DNA of 64,000 nucleotides from Pythium myriotylum. Lineage: Eukaryota > Oomycota > Peronosporomycetes > Pythiales > Pythiaceae. The DNA lies in the NCBI GenBank assembly GCA_023091665.1, contig JALJCQ010000026.1, forward strand, positions 558,001 to 622,000, given 5' to 3'. Made by a program: the position numbers and the translations under genes. This document shows, one piece after another, positions 43,162 to 54,177 of this stretch. The notes below the pieces were generated by a model. That model ran no database searches. It was not told the origin of the DNA and saw only the letters and a list, made by a program, of their open reading frames with translations. Each line of letters starts with the position of its first letter. Positions within the stretch are counted from its first letter, which is position 1.

Positions 43162-43655
43162 GGCCACGAGAGAGGAGAGTGCGAGAGTGCCGTCGCTCCA
43201 GTGGGAGCAGTGGCCCTCGTTCGGTCCAGGTGGACACTGGCCCCACCGACCGATCGGGCTTGCGATTAGACAGCACGGATTCTTTTGTGGCTTGTCCACT
43301 GTCGAGATTCCATCCGAAGGGATCGGCAGCGAGGTTCCTGAGCCCATTCTGCCAATCACAGGTGGGCTCTCCTAGAGAGAAGTTGATTTTCGGAGAGGCG
43401 ATCGACGCGCCCCACGTGGAAACCTGCAAGATCCCATGCGAGGACCCAGCCGGAGATCAGGTGCAACAGCGACAGAGTAGACTCATTACCTCAAACAATG
43501 CATGTTCGAGCCAGTATATCGGACACTTCACGCCACCTGTCAGAACAGTCAGGTCGTGGGTTCGACTCGCGCTTGTCCTTCGCGAGATCACGAAACTGCT
43601 TAGCATAGCTGGACGCTGGAGTAATATTACGAAGGCTACCTAACTATCTTAACGG
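43162..43655. other. Intergenic SF9-SF10
   Basis: 494 bp. Nothing recognised. Confidence 0.5.
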
Positions 43656-44936
43656 TCACCATGACGCGAGCGGCGAGGAGTCGATCCGCCGCCGTTCGGG
43701 AGACCGATGCTGAGGCGTGAGGTGGTCGTGGGATTTCCGCACGCGAGCTTTGCTCTGGGCCTCGTCCTGCGCCACCTGAAACGTTGGCGTCTTCTTCGTG
43801 AGCAAGATGCACTCGATGCAGAAGCCAAAGGGCTTGGCCACGGCCCGTGATGTCGAAGTGTCGATGATGATCTCGTGGGTCATCGTGCAGCGAGAACACA
43901 CGTGCTGTGGAACGGCATTGAGTGAATTTCTGGAAAAACAGACGAGCGACTAGCTACGAAAACGTACCTTTGAACAGAGTTGGCAGGATGCGCCTGATGC
44001 TGCAAAGAGCCCAGTCGTTGGCTTGGTACAGAGTGCGCAGTGCTTATGGTCGGACTCGGTCATCCCGTCGGTTGGACGCGGACGACTGTGACGTCGTCGC
44101 ATAAGCCAGTGGAGTTTACGCTTGAAGGCAGTCTCACCCACTTCGGCGCTTACGAGGATATCGCGGACCGACTCTTGCTGGTTTACTGCTCCAAGAGCTC
44201 GCTTGTCATCAAGGAAGTTAATGCCAAAGACCTCGACGTACTCGAGGTCGAACTGGCGGTAGATAGTAGCAGACGACATGACGATCCTCGTGGTCGCGAA
44301 GTCAACGAGCTCGGGGAGTCCGCGATGAGTGATTGAGTGGAGGATGTTGAGACCGATTCGCTCTCCTGATGAGAGCGTTGCAAGACGAGTGGATTGAAGA
44401 AGCAGACAGTCACGGTTCTTTGTAAGACGGGAGCTGCGCAGGTGCCATGTGACCCCGAGGAAACGGTAGGGATCCTGATTCGTCGGCAGCTCGATTGTTG
44501 CCAGCACGGCGCTGTCGTCGAGGAAGTCGCGGTGGTACGACTCTTTCGTGCGGAGCGACGGCGTGTCTTCGAAGCTGCAGCCGTACATAGCGTCGTCAAG
44601 CGTGCCGCGCATCTTTCCAGTGATGAGCATCCTTCGAATGGGAGACTGTTGCGCGAGACTAGCCTGCGGCTCGTTCTGCTTCGACTTGCGCGGCGAAGAC
44701 GACATGAAGCCCAATTGGTCGCTTCCGCTGCGGCACTCCTGGAAGGCTGAGACGTCCCCTTCCGTTTTGAGCAGCCGCCACTTGGCTCTGTCGAGCTGTC
44801 GGTTGCGGTCGACATAGCTCTCGAATTGCGCTGTAATCTCGCGGGCGAGTGCTGCGGCGAGTGCTGTGAGCTCTGTCATGTCCTCGACGGACAGATTGAG
44901 TCGCGGGAGGACGACGGCGCCCGTTGTCTTGGTCAT
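43656..44936 (-). CDS. SF10: START-like/FYVE-like zinc-finger protein (diverged subgroup)
   Basis: Exons 44936-43968 and 43904-43656; intron 63 nt (GTACGT...CCACAG); 405 aa. The conserved IGPQAA block is replaced by QASLAQQSPIRR. GTLDDAMYG, DPYRFLG, SSGERIG and HSITHRG are retained. Finger pairs start at 300 (CALC), 318 (CQLC), 326 (CSRC) and 352 (CIEC); HVCSRC replaces RVCSKC. Resembles SF11 and SF12 more than SF2-SF9. The exon 2 tail is long and basic (KARVRKSHDHL), unlike the acidic Ser-rich tails to its left. Confidence 0.87.
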
Positions 44937-45632
44937 CTCGTGAACTTATTGGAGACTGGCGGCCAGTGACCGATTCCAGGATTGCGGGTGAGTTCACTTG
45001 ATTGCGACCAACCAAGCGACTTGCACACCGCGACGGGCCAGCACTGTGCCTTACGTTCTCAAACATCCAAGATTGTGCGTGTTGGACGAGGCAGGCTATC
45101 CAACCAGCCGGCAAGTTGATGGACGCAGGTCGTGAGCACGCGACAGGCTGCTGTCATGGAGTGCACTCTGGGTGGAGACGCGGCACCCAAAGCCGTTCGG
45201 TTTCTTGCACAGCACGGGAAGTTGAAGATTTGCCGGGGATTTCGTTTTCGACGATAAGCAGGAAAGCTCCTCTCGCTTTCACCAAGCTTCCGCACGATTG
45301 CGTGAAGGGGCTCGGGTTTCATCTCGATCACAACACTGAAATTGGACCGACCTATTACAGTATAGTTCTCACCTATGTAGACATCCGGCTCGCCCAGGCT
45401 TTCATCGAGATCACTCAACGAACTTCGGGGGTGGGGGGTGCCGAACTGTATTGTACATTGTACCCTGTATCCAGGAGCTTGGCGATAGGCAACAAGTTCC
45501 TTCTTCGTCTCGCAACTTCAACGAAGAAAGTGGCCGATCCAATATGTTTCGTCGGCCCCACGGACTCTGATTTGGTGCAGTGCGCCCCGACTTTAACGTG
45601 ACTTTGGCGTGAGTATCGCTGAGTCTAATGCT
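44937..45632. other. Intergenic SF10-SF11
   Basis: 696 bp. A plus-strand open frame (45002-45601, TTG-started) fills most of it, but its composition (many Cys/Trp/His, no motif) argues against a gene. Nothing else was seen. Confidence 0.4.
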
Positions 45633-46912
45633 TCACGGCGTGGACCCGAGAGTAGACCTGGGCGTGTCGCGGAGATGCTCTTGAGCGGGAAGTGGCAGCC
45701 CTTTGCGAGCTCGCTCCTCGCGGCGCGCGACTTCTTTGGCCGGAAAGGCTCGCGTGGCGAGCAGGCATGAGATGCAAAATTCGAAGCCCTTGGTTGTGAC
45801 ACTGGCTTCCGTGGCTTCGAGCACGAGCTCGCGTTTACTGACGCAGCGCCCACATGCTAGCTGCGGACATCCCAACGATCACATCACGTCAGCATGTCCT
45901 TTAGCAATCCCATCACAAGCTGTCTCACCTTGTCGCACAGCTGACACTTGTGGATCCCAGCGCCAAAGAGTCCGCCTAGTCGCCGGTCGCAGTATTCACA
46001 CTGTCGTGGCGTGTCGCCGGCGTTGTCGAACGTGCCCACTGTCGCGGACCGACGCCTGACTACGCGGTGACGAGATTGCTCTACTAGCAGCTCGCGCAGT
46101 TTTTTGTTGAGCGCCGTGTCGCTTGTCTCGCGCACAGTCAACACTGTTTTGCCCAGTTCTTGCACTTGGATCGACTCGGGCATCGATCCTTTCGCGTCAA
46201 GGTAGTCCATCATGAAGACTTCCACATGCGTCGGCGAGGCCTGGCGGAACACTCTCGCCACTGAGATGTCTGCGCGCACACTGTCGTCGTCGGGCCGCAC
46301 GGGCATCGCATCAAGCAAAATCGAGTGATCGACCTTGACGCCGTACTGCTCGCCGTTGCTAAGTTGCCCCATGCGCGCGAAGCTAAGTGTCAATGTATCC
46401 CGATTTCGCATAATGTTTAACGGAAAAGTCTTGAGGAACCACGCCACACCCATAAAGTTGAATGGCTCTTCTTCGGTTGGCTCCTCTATCATGCTCAGCA
46501 CGGCGCAGTCTCGGAAATCGTCTCGCTGGTACGTGCAATGGGCTCGTAACGAGGCCGTGTCCTGGAATGTGTGGGCGAGCATTGCGTCGTCTAGCGTGCC
46601 TTGAATCATTCCGACTACCATGATGCGCGGCATGTTGGATCGCGCAGCCATCCACGCCTGGGGTGTACGCGGCGAGATCGTGGTCTTGCGTCGCTCCACC
46701 TCTTGCTTGGACTCACGGTAGGCACGGACCTCACCGTCGGATCGCACGAGCTTCCAGCGACTGCTGACCGTGCGCTGCTCGCGGAAGGCATAGTGTTCAT
46801 ATTGATCCACGATTTCACTGTGGAGATCGTCACCGAGCTGCAGCAGTCGGTGTCTGTCCGCCTTGGAGAGGTAGAGGGCCTTGGGGGCTGTAGGAACCTG
46901 TTTGCTCACCAT
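45633..46912 (-). CDS. SF11: START-like/FYVE-like zinc-finger protein (diverged subgroup)
   Basis: Exons 46912-45929 and 45860-45633; intron 68 nt (GTGAGA...CCGCAG); 403 aa. START blocks are drifted: GTLDDAMLA, EPFNFMG, SNGEQYG, HSILLDA. Finger pairs start at 305 (CEYC), 323 (CQLC), 331 (CGRC in LACGRC) and 357 (CISC); pair spacing is still C-x2-C-x14-C-x2-C-x4-C-x2-C-x22-C-x2-C. The tail is highly basic (RREERARKG). It differs most from the consensus among the intron-bearing members besides SF1. Confidence 0.86.
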
Positions 46913-47326
46913 TCGTTTGCGTGGTCAAATCTGAAGTGGCTCACGCGCGTGTTCTCGTGAGCTTGTCACAGAACAGCGCAGCATACTGTACACTGTAGGA
47001 TGAGTCTCATCCACGAGAATGTGGGCCAGGGCAAGCCAAGGCGAGTGGGCCAACGGGCATAAAAGGCTGCCTGGATCCGGGGAAATAAACTCATCAACAC
47101 CGTAATGGCTTCCAGATGCGGAGCGAGCTGCACAGTGTAAAGAACGGGAGGTGGACGCCGGCTGTGGCTTTCCATAGAGAAGAAAAACTGAGTCTCAGTG
47201 TGGACAGTCGACGTGTCCGACCCAGAGGAGAGAGGATCGCTCGGCAAAGAAAGATGATCTCTTCAATCGGGATCAGGTGATCATAAGTTAGGGGTTGCGG
47301 TTTCCTAGTGACTGGACGAGAGAGCT
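46913..47326. other. Intergenic SF11-SF12
   Basis: 414 bp. Nothing recognised. Confidence 0.5.
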
Positions 47327-48643
47327 TTACGAGTAATAGAGGACGTCATCGGCGGACATCAGCGTTGTGAGCACGCGCTCGCGCTTGTTGCCGCTGTCGA
47401 AATGATGGACGACCTGTTCCTGGGCCACGGTGAGCGAGGATGTGGCCTTGGCGCGAAGGACGCACGCGATGCAGAAGTCGAAAGGCTTCAAAACTGTCTT
47501 GTTCGCGGACACAGAGACGGCGAGATCTTGGGAGACACAACACTTTGAACAAACACGCTGCGGAACAAAAAGTAGAGTTAGCCGTTGGCTCACGACCAAC
47601 TAAAGGCAGATGAGGCAGCTCCATACCTGATAGCAGAGGTGGCAAGACGTTCCGGGGCAGGAAAAGAGCGAACCGATGGTCTTGTCACAAAGCTCACACG
47701 TCTCGTTACTGCCGGAGCTCATAGGCTCGATCGCGTCACACGGCGTGGACGCGAGCCGCTCGTGCTCTCGCCTCCGCATGGACCAGTGGAGCTTTTTCCG
47801 CAGGCCGAGCCCCATCATGATACTCGCTGAAGGCAGATTGTGCTTGATGGACTCTTGGGCATGGGAGCTCTCGGGCACGCAACCCTTGGTGTCGAGGAAG
47901 TGGATGGTGAACACCTCGACACGCTGTGGATCGAGCTGTCGATACACTGTCAGCATCGACGTCGTGGCACGGATCGTCTTGAACTCTCGCAATTCAGTGA
48001 GGTCGCGGTGCTGAATCGAGTGGCTCACCATGACGCCGACGCGTTCGCCGTTGCTGAGCTTGGCCAAGCGAGTATCGTCAAGAACGAGGCAGTCACGGTG
48101 CGACCGGAGGTTGAGGGGAAATGTGCGCAAGAACCACGACACGCCCAGATGCCGGTAGGGGTCGTCGAGCGAAGGGCCTTCCATCATCGCGAGGACAGCA
48201 CTCTCCATGAAGTTGCCCAACGAGGCCCAGTTTGCCTGGAACGACTGTGTGTCATGGTATGCGCTGCCGAACATGATGTCGTCCAGCGTGCCAGGCAGAG
48301 TGCCGGTAACGAGTACGCGCGGCAGCGGCGACTGGTCCGCAAGCCTCTTCTGCGGGCCGCTTGACTTGCCGTATGGGTATGCGTACATGTGCTTGTCGTC
48401 CATGACTGGTTTGGCCTTGGGCTTGCGCTCTTTGTAGGCGTGGACGTCGCCGTCCGAGCGCACATACTTCCATCGCGAGGCGTCGACGCCTCGTTTGGAC
48501 TGGAAAACAAATTCCTCGTATTGCGTGAGGATCTCGCGGCGCAACTCAGCGCCGAGCTGCCGCAGCTCCTTCTCGTCCTGGGCCGTGAGCTGGAGCTTCG
48601 GCACTGCGGCAGCCGTGATCTTCTTCGGCATCGTGTTTTCCAT
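47327..48643 (-). CDS. SF12: START-like/FYVE-like zinc-finger protein (diverged subgroup)
   Basis: Exons 48643-47627 and 47557-47327; intron 69 nt (GTATGG...CCGCAG); 415 aa. The ATG at 48643 gives MENTMPKKITAAAVP; the internal ATG at 48631 (MPKKITAAAVP) is an equal candidate because SF13 begins MPSKKVTAADLP. Blocks: GTLDDIMFG, DPYRHLG, SNGERVG, HSIQHRD. A Tyr/Lys-rich loop (MYAYPYGKSSG) precedes the region where other members have IGPQAA. Finger pairs start at 316, 334, 342 and 368, with an additional Cys in SLFSC and a second one in CSKCC. Confidence 0.87.
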
Positions 48644-51010
48644 AGGAGACTTTGCAAAGTGCGGTGAGGAAGGTTTCGCGCAACTGGCTGGAGTAATCGC
48701 GACTTGCTGGAAGTGAAAGGAGGAGGAGAGGGAGAGGGGAGCGAGTCCATATGCTCTTGCTGTTTGATTATCCGGTGCCGAGTCAATCTGACTTGGGGGA
48801 TGCACCAGCCGTGATCAAGATTACGACGCGGAGCTCCTGTCATTCCTAATGCTCCAGACGGCGCAGGCAACGGTGGCCGCAGTCGCCTCCGTGCATCCAG
48901 TCTCCCATACTCGATCTCTTGTGAAACGAGCCCACCACAGTTTTGGTGGCTGCAAACCCACTCTAACTATCCCACTCTTGCCCACAAGGTGACGCGCAGA
49001 ACTGCCAGGCGCGAGCAGAAAAGCGCCCAGCGGACGGGGCGACGATGGCGGGGACTTCATGTCTCGATCGAGAAAAATGGTCCGGCTGGAGACTCCGAAA
49101 ACGGCTCGCTAAGGATCCGTGTCGTCGCATTGCACACGAATCCCTGAGGATGCAAGGCCCCGTGCACACCGATGTCTCACCGTTCGGCGCTGATGCAGCT
49201 CTTGAGGCCTTGGACCTCGTGTCGCAGCTGGCCGCGTGCGATATACAGCGCACACATGCGCGGGAGACGGAATCCTTCACCCGTGGAGCGCTCCCGAGGG
49301 GTCCACCGACGTGAACGAAGAATCCAGCCTTGTCGCCAGAGGTAGAATCCATGGGCATGAGATATTGGATACGACACCTAGGAACTGTGGTGGCGGATTC
49401 GTCGGAGTTGAGACCGTCGGACAGTGGGCCGACTTCGTATTAGTACGGCAAAGTACCACCGCGCTGCCGGCAGTATCGGCTGCCGTTGTCAGACCCACGG
49501 GGGCAACATCATCATGGACAACCTCGGACAGAGCGATAATGTCGCACCCTTCGGTCCTATACACCATATTCTCGGCGTGTTCTTGCAAAAGAGCCACTTC
49601 GGCGTGGACATTGGGCGCGAGCAATACAATTCGTAGCGAGCCACCCATCCACTCTCTCAAGTTATCCATGGGCGAGGATCCCGGCGCAACTGCGGAGCCC
49701 ATCGCCGACCTCGCGATCACCGCCCTTCTGACCAGTTAAACCCGCTGGCCGAGGCGAAGGGGCGAGTGGATCCTAGACTCTCCACAAAGAAATAGATAGT
49801 CGTGTGTTTTCTCCACGAAGCAACTTCTGAACCGTACTGTACAGCATAGATGGCGAGCGGCAGCCGCTTGAAACAAGTGGATCCGTCTCAGCGTTGGAGC
49901 TCCATTAAGAATCCCGTGTCGCAGTAAATGGCATGCAAAACACCATGTGTGGGAGACAGAGAAGGGTGCTGTTTCTGTCTTCCATTCCCAGTCGGCATTC
50001 TATGCGGACCGTAAGCAAACCGAAGTTATCAGTGGATGCCACGATGTGCACCAGCCATTGAAGGACTTGGTGGGCGGCGAAACGCCCGAGCCGTGCAAAA
50101 TGCGCCATCATGTAAGCAAAAGTAATGGGCGCAGATGCCAGTGTTTCGTGGGCGCCGGGGTCTTCGAGTTGCGTCACAAGCACCGCTGCAGGCGTTGAGG
50201 ATCCTCTTCCCTGTGGCCGCCTCGCGCTTGTGCAAGAGCCACAACTCCGTGGTCATCGCACCCATTATTATACACTCCGGACCCTCCGGATTGCGATACA
50301 GTGTACAGTTGCTGTGTTCGACTGCCATTACGACTTGGTGCACGTGTTTCACCAAAGCGGTCACGACGTGGTCGATGGTGCCGTGTCCGAAGATGTATAG
50401 CGCCCAACGACACTTCGCGCTCGCTTCTGTCTCAGCTCGAACGAGTCATTCCACTGCAGAAGCATTTCGCTTTGCAACAGCGTCTAGCGCGCGGCGTCTC
50501 AGCGTCAGCGTGTTCCACTTGACAACGATTGGAGAACCCCATGAGAACCCTGTCACTTGTCTTGAAGTGCCCCGATCCGATGTAGCGACGCCGTCGCGTC
50601 GTGGGGGTTGGACACCCACCGACGGTGGACTGTCGCCCTCAACGTTGGCTGAGCAGCGCCTAGCTTCTCCAATCGTCGTCGTCACGGTGACGCTGACGCC
50701 GACAGCGTGTCGCGTCGTCGGAAGTTGCGTCGTGGAGCGAGACGCTGCCGGCGGCAGGCCTTGGGCGCAGGGAGACCACGCGAGACATTCCTGCACCCTG
50801 AAAAGCGCCGACGGGGGCTGATGGCACCGCTCGATGGCTGCCGCGACCCCTCTGTCGTGCACCTCGCAGCCTTCATCCGCGAAGAGATCGTCATCCTGCT
50901 GCTTCCGAACTTCCAGTTCGCAGCCAGCGAATCAATTGCTGAGAATTGCAACCGATCTTTTTCTCCAATCACGCGAGCTGACGACGACGCCCCCGACGAC
51001 GATCCACGTC
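48644..51010. other. Intergenic SF12-TMEM19-like gene (2.4 kb)
   Basis: The longest gene-free stretch in the array. A minus-strand frame of 147 codons (49277-49720) is coding-like but unassigned. Frames near 50029-50400 on both strands and a 138-codon minus frame at 50446-50862 show no family motif. Possibly remains of decayed genes or elements. Confidence 0.3.
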
Positions 51011-52008
51011 ATGGAGGCGGCGACGATCGTGCGCGCGGGGCTCGCGACGGCCATCGCGGCGCTTCTCGCGCGTCGCGGGCTCAAGAAGAAGTCGCTCGAT
51101 GCGTCCGGCGCCGCTGCGGCCGTCGCCGTCGGATTCGCGTCCATGGCGAGCGGCTACCGCTTCGGTGAGCGGGTCTCTCCAGTTGTGCTCGACCCCCCTG
51201 ACGACTGACGGCTCGCTGGCGCTAGGCGTGTTGCTCATCGGCTTCTACTTCTCCGGCAGCAAACTCACGAACGTCAAGGCGCAAGTCAAGCAAAAGCTCG
51301 ACGCGAACTACAAGATCGGCGGGCAGCGATCTGCGCGACAGGTGAGTCGAACGCTTGAGCCGCGACGGTTCTCACCACGCTGACGCAGTCAGTCACAACG
51401 CTTCTCTCCCACAGGTGCTCGCGTGCAGTCTGATCTCCAGTGTGATCGCCGTGTATTATGAGCTCACGTTCGGCTCGAGCGACCACGCGAGACTCGACTT
51501 TGCGTCTTCCCCGGTGGAGACCGCGTTGTTGAGCGCCTACATCGGCCACTACGCGTGTTGTGCGGCCGACACGTGGGCGTCCGAGCTGGGCGTGCTCAGC
51601 AAGCGCGATCCGTTGCTGATCACGACGCTGCGACGCGTGCCGCCGGGCACGAATGGGGGCGTGTCGTTGGTCGGGACGCTCGCGTCCGCGGCCGGCGGGG
51701 CTTTCGTGGGCGCGCTGTACTACGCCGTCAGCCTCTGCACAGGCACGCAGCAGCTCCACGTGGTCACGCTCGGCCTCGCGACGGGGCTCGTTGGCTCGCT
51801 CTTGGACTCGGTGCTGGGCGCCACGCTGCAGACGACCTTTTACAACAAGAAGACGCGGCAGATCTGCAGCGAAGGCGACGACGGCGAGACGAGCGGAGAC
51901 CGACAACTCGTGAGCGGCGTCGACTGGCTCACGAACGAACAAGTGAACGCCGTCGCCGTGTTGGCGACGACGCTGGCCAGCATCCCCATCGCGAGACAGT
52001 TGTTTTAG
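51011..52008 (+). CDS. TMEM19/DUF92-type integral membrane protein
   Basis: Three exons: 51011-51164, 51226-51341 and 51415-52008; 287 aa. Introns are 61 nt (GTGAGC...GCTAG, with a CTGAC branch-like site) and 73 nt (GTGAGT...CACAG). The earlier AG at 51181-51182 was rejected because it leads into a TGA. Family signatures are clear: GFYFSGSKLTNVK, KIGGQRSARQV, CAADTWASELGVLSK, PPGTNGGVSLVGTLAS and GSLLDSVLGATLQ. About six or seven membrane segments are expected. The family includes human TMEM19 and plant VTE6-like phytyl-phosphate kinases; the substrate here is unknown. It breaks the START/FYVE array. Confidence 0.88.
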
Positions 52009-52602
52009 CGGACTTCAACGGCTCGAGCGAGTTGATGTACTGGATTAGGATGGCGTGACCAAGGAATCAGATTCATATATATATGGTTTTGCAGGTAGTG
52101 GTGACGGGCTTGACCGATCTGCTGAACTCCTCGAGTCAGAAGAATAGCATCCTAGAGGGAAGATCCCCGCGACCAGACAGACTGGCTCGTCCAGGAAGCG
52201 CAGGCTGACCGACGACACGGGAATGCTGTGTTTGACGACTGCTCGCGCGTGGAGATGGAAGCCGAGGCACCTGAGAATGCTGGGAAGAGTGCCTCCTCGT
52301 CGGGAAGTAGGCTGTCGCCCCTGGTCGCCAGGGGAGAGGTCCGCTGACCGCTCGCCCGGGACCACGAGATGGCCGCTCCAGCTGCTGCGCAGATGACGCG
52401 ACACGGCGCGTGACGCTAAAGCGGCGCAAGTGTTCGGATCGCTTTGCTGTGGGTGCTGCGTCCATTATACTGTAGTTGTTGCGAGCAATCCGCATTCACG
52501 ACATAGCCAGCGATTACTTCAGTTCGCGCGACGGTTCTGTTCCACTAACTGCTCTCCGGATCTATCACAATTGACCGCCAGTGGGTTCGCACGGTGTTGA
52601 CG
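52009..52602. other. Intergenic between TMEM19-like gene and SF13
   Basis: 594 bp. No gene recognised. A short TA repeat (ATATATATATA) lies at about 52075-52085. Contains the promoter of SF13. Confidence 0.5.
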
Positions 52603-53965
52603 ATGATGGGACGACCGATGATTCCTGTCGCGGACAAGCATCAATTTGCGGCCATCGCGATGCCGAGCAAGAAAGTCACGGCCGCCGATCTGCCGGCGCT
52701 CGAACTCACGCACGCGGACGAAGAGGCACTGCGCCACCTCGCAAAGGATCTCGAGCGGGAAGTCGTCACGGTGTACGAAGAGTTTGTGCTCAAGCATGAC
52801 CGTCGCGTAGATACGCTGCGGTGGAGACCCATCAAATCCCAGCAGGATCTACGTGTTTATTGCGAACGCGATGTGAACATGCGGTCGATCAACCGACTCC
52901 AACCATTCTTCCCGTCTGGTGGTGCACCAGCACGCCACGAACTCGGTCCGCAGGGATTGCTTGCCGAGAATTGCCGCACGCCACTCAAGATGGTGAGTGG
53001 AACGGTCATCGGTACGCTCGATGACGCGATGTACGGCGGGACGATGCACGACACAGCGAGCTTGCACATGCGCACGAGATATGGTCACGAGGTGTTGCAG
53101 GATAGCGCTGTGCTGAGCGTGATTGATGAGGCCACGGAAGAAGACCCGTACCGATTTCTCGGCATCGTTTGGTACCTCAAGTCAGTCGGCATTCCCGGCG
53201 TCTCCGATCGCGATCTCCTCGCTATCTCACAGACTCGTCTTAGTCGGCTGAGCAACGGAGAGCGCATTGGGGTGCATCTCTACCACTCAATCGAGCACGA
53301 AGACCTGCCCGAGTTTACTGAACAGTCTGTACTCCGCATGCACCTGTCCATGGTCATCATCTATCGCCAACTGGATGAACGGTCGATCGATGTCTTCGTC
53401 CTTGACGTCTTGGATCCGAAAGGCAGCACACCAACCATCATGAATGTCCAGGAGTCAGCCAAGACCCTGTTGGCGAACGCTAACATTTGTGCGACGGGTG
53501 TCAAGAAGAAGCTTCATTGGTGCATGCGAGAAAAGCAGCGCAAACGCTCGTTGTCTCGGGCTGCACCGTTGGACGTGGATGAGTCAACGAAGAAATTCTG
53601 CAATGTCTGCAACAAGACATGCGGCGGCTTGTTCGGTCCGTCCAGCTCCCTTTGCCATCTCTGCAGAAAGGTAAGCTTCTGTGTCTCATTCACGTGTGGC
53701 GAGGTGGAGATGACTAACCATTATGGACCTATAGCGGACGTGCTCCAAGTGCTGCATCACCAAAGAGATCATCATGTCAGCGACTGAAACCGAGATCGAG
53801 TCTATGCCATTCGATTTCTGTCGGTTGTGCTTTGTGGAAGTCAAGAATCGATCCACGCTCCAGATCGCTCGTGCTGAGATGTATGAGCGACGTCATGTTC
53901 GAGAACGCGGATTGTCCGATCGGCCTGTGAGCGATGCTGGAACGTCGTCCTCTGGGCCTCATTAG
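52603..53965 (+). CDS. SF13: START-like/FYVE-like zinc-finger protein, opposite strand
   Basis: Exons 52603-53670 and 53735-53965; intron 64 nt (GTAAGC...CTATAG); 432 aa. Alternative start at 52660 (MPSKKVTAADLP), which resembles SF12 and would give 413 aa. Blocks: LGPQGLLAENC, GTLDDAMYG, DPYRFLG, SNGERIG, HSIEHED, KGSTPTIMNV. From the longer start, finger pairs begin at 333 (CNVC), 351 (CHLC), 359 (CSKC in RTCSKCC) and 385 (CRLC). It keeps the intron position of the minus-strand members, so its inversion followed, or was independent of, intron gain. Convergent with SF14. Confidence 0.88.
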
Positions 53966-54177
53966 ACGCTTTGCTAGCTCGGCACAAAAACTACGTTGCC
54001 GCTTTATGTCGTAGCGCATTTGCCAGGAAGTACAAGAGCTCAATGTTATATAGCCTCGCGAAACTCTTCTGGCAAGAACTACTCACCTATTATCAACTAA
54101 GATGAAGTCTCGTATAAATTGTCTTTGTGGATCCGTGCTTCACGGACGTGTGTCATTCATTTACAAAACTATTCTAT

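Noticed and set aside
45002..45601. 199-codon plus-strand open frame between SF10 and SF11
   Set aside because: Starts with TTG, has skewed composition and no motif; probably chance.
49277..49720. Minus-strand frame containing LRIVLLAPNVHAEVALLQEH ... DIIALSEV, reminiscent of a LINE endonuclease start
   Set aside because: Key endonuclease residues (N, E, then D-x-N-H) cannot be traced and no RT is nearby.
51165..51225. Alternative splice acceptor at 51181-51182 in the TMEM19-like gene
   Set aside because: Using it leads directly to a TGA, whereas the acceptor at 51224-51225 restores the conserved YRFG-VLLIGFYFSGSKLT alignment.
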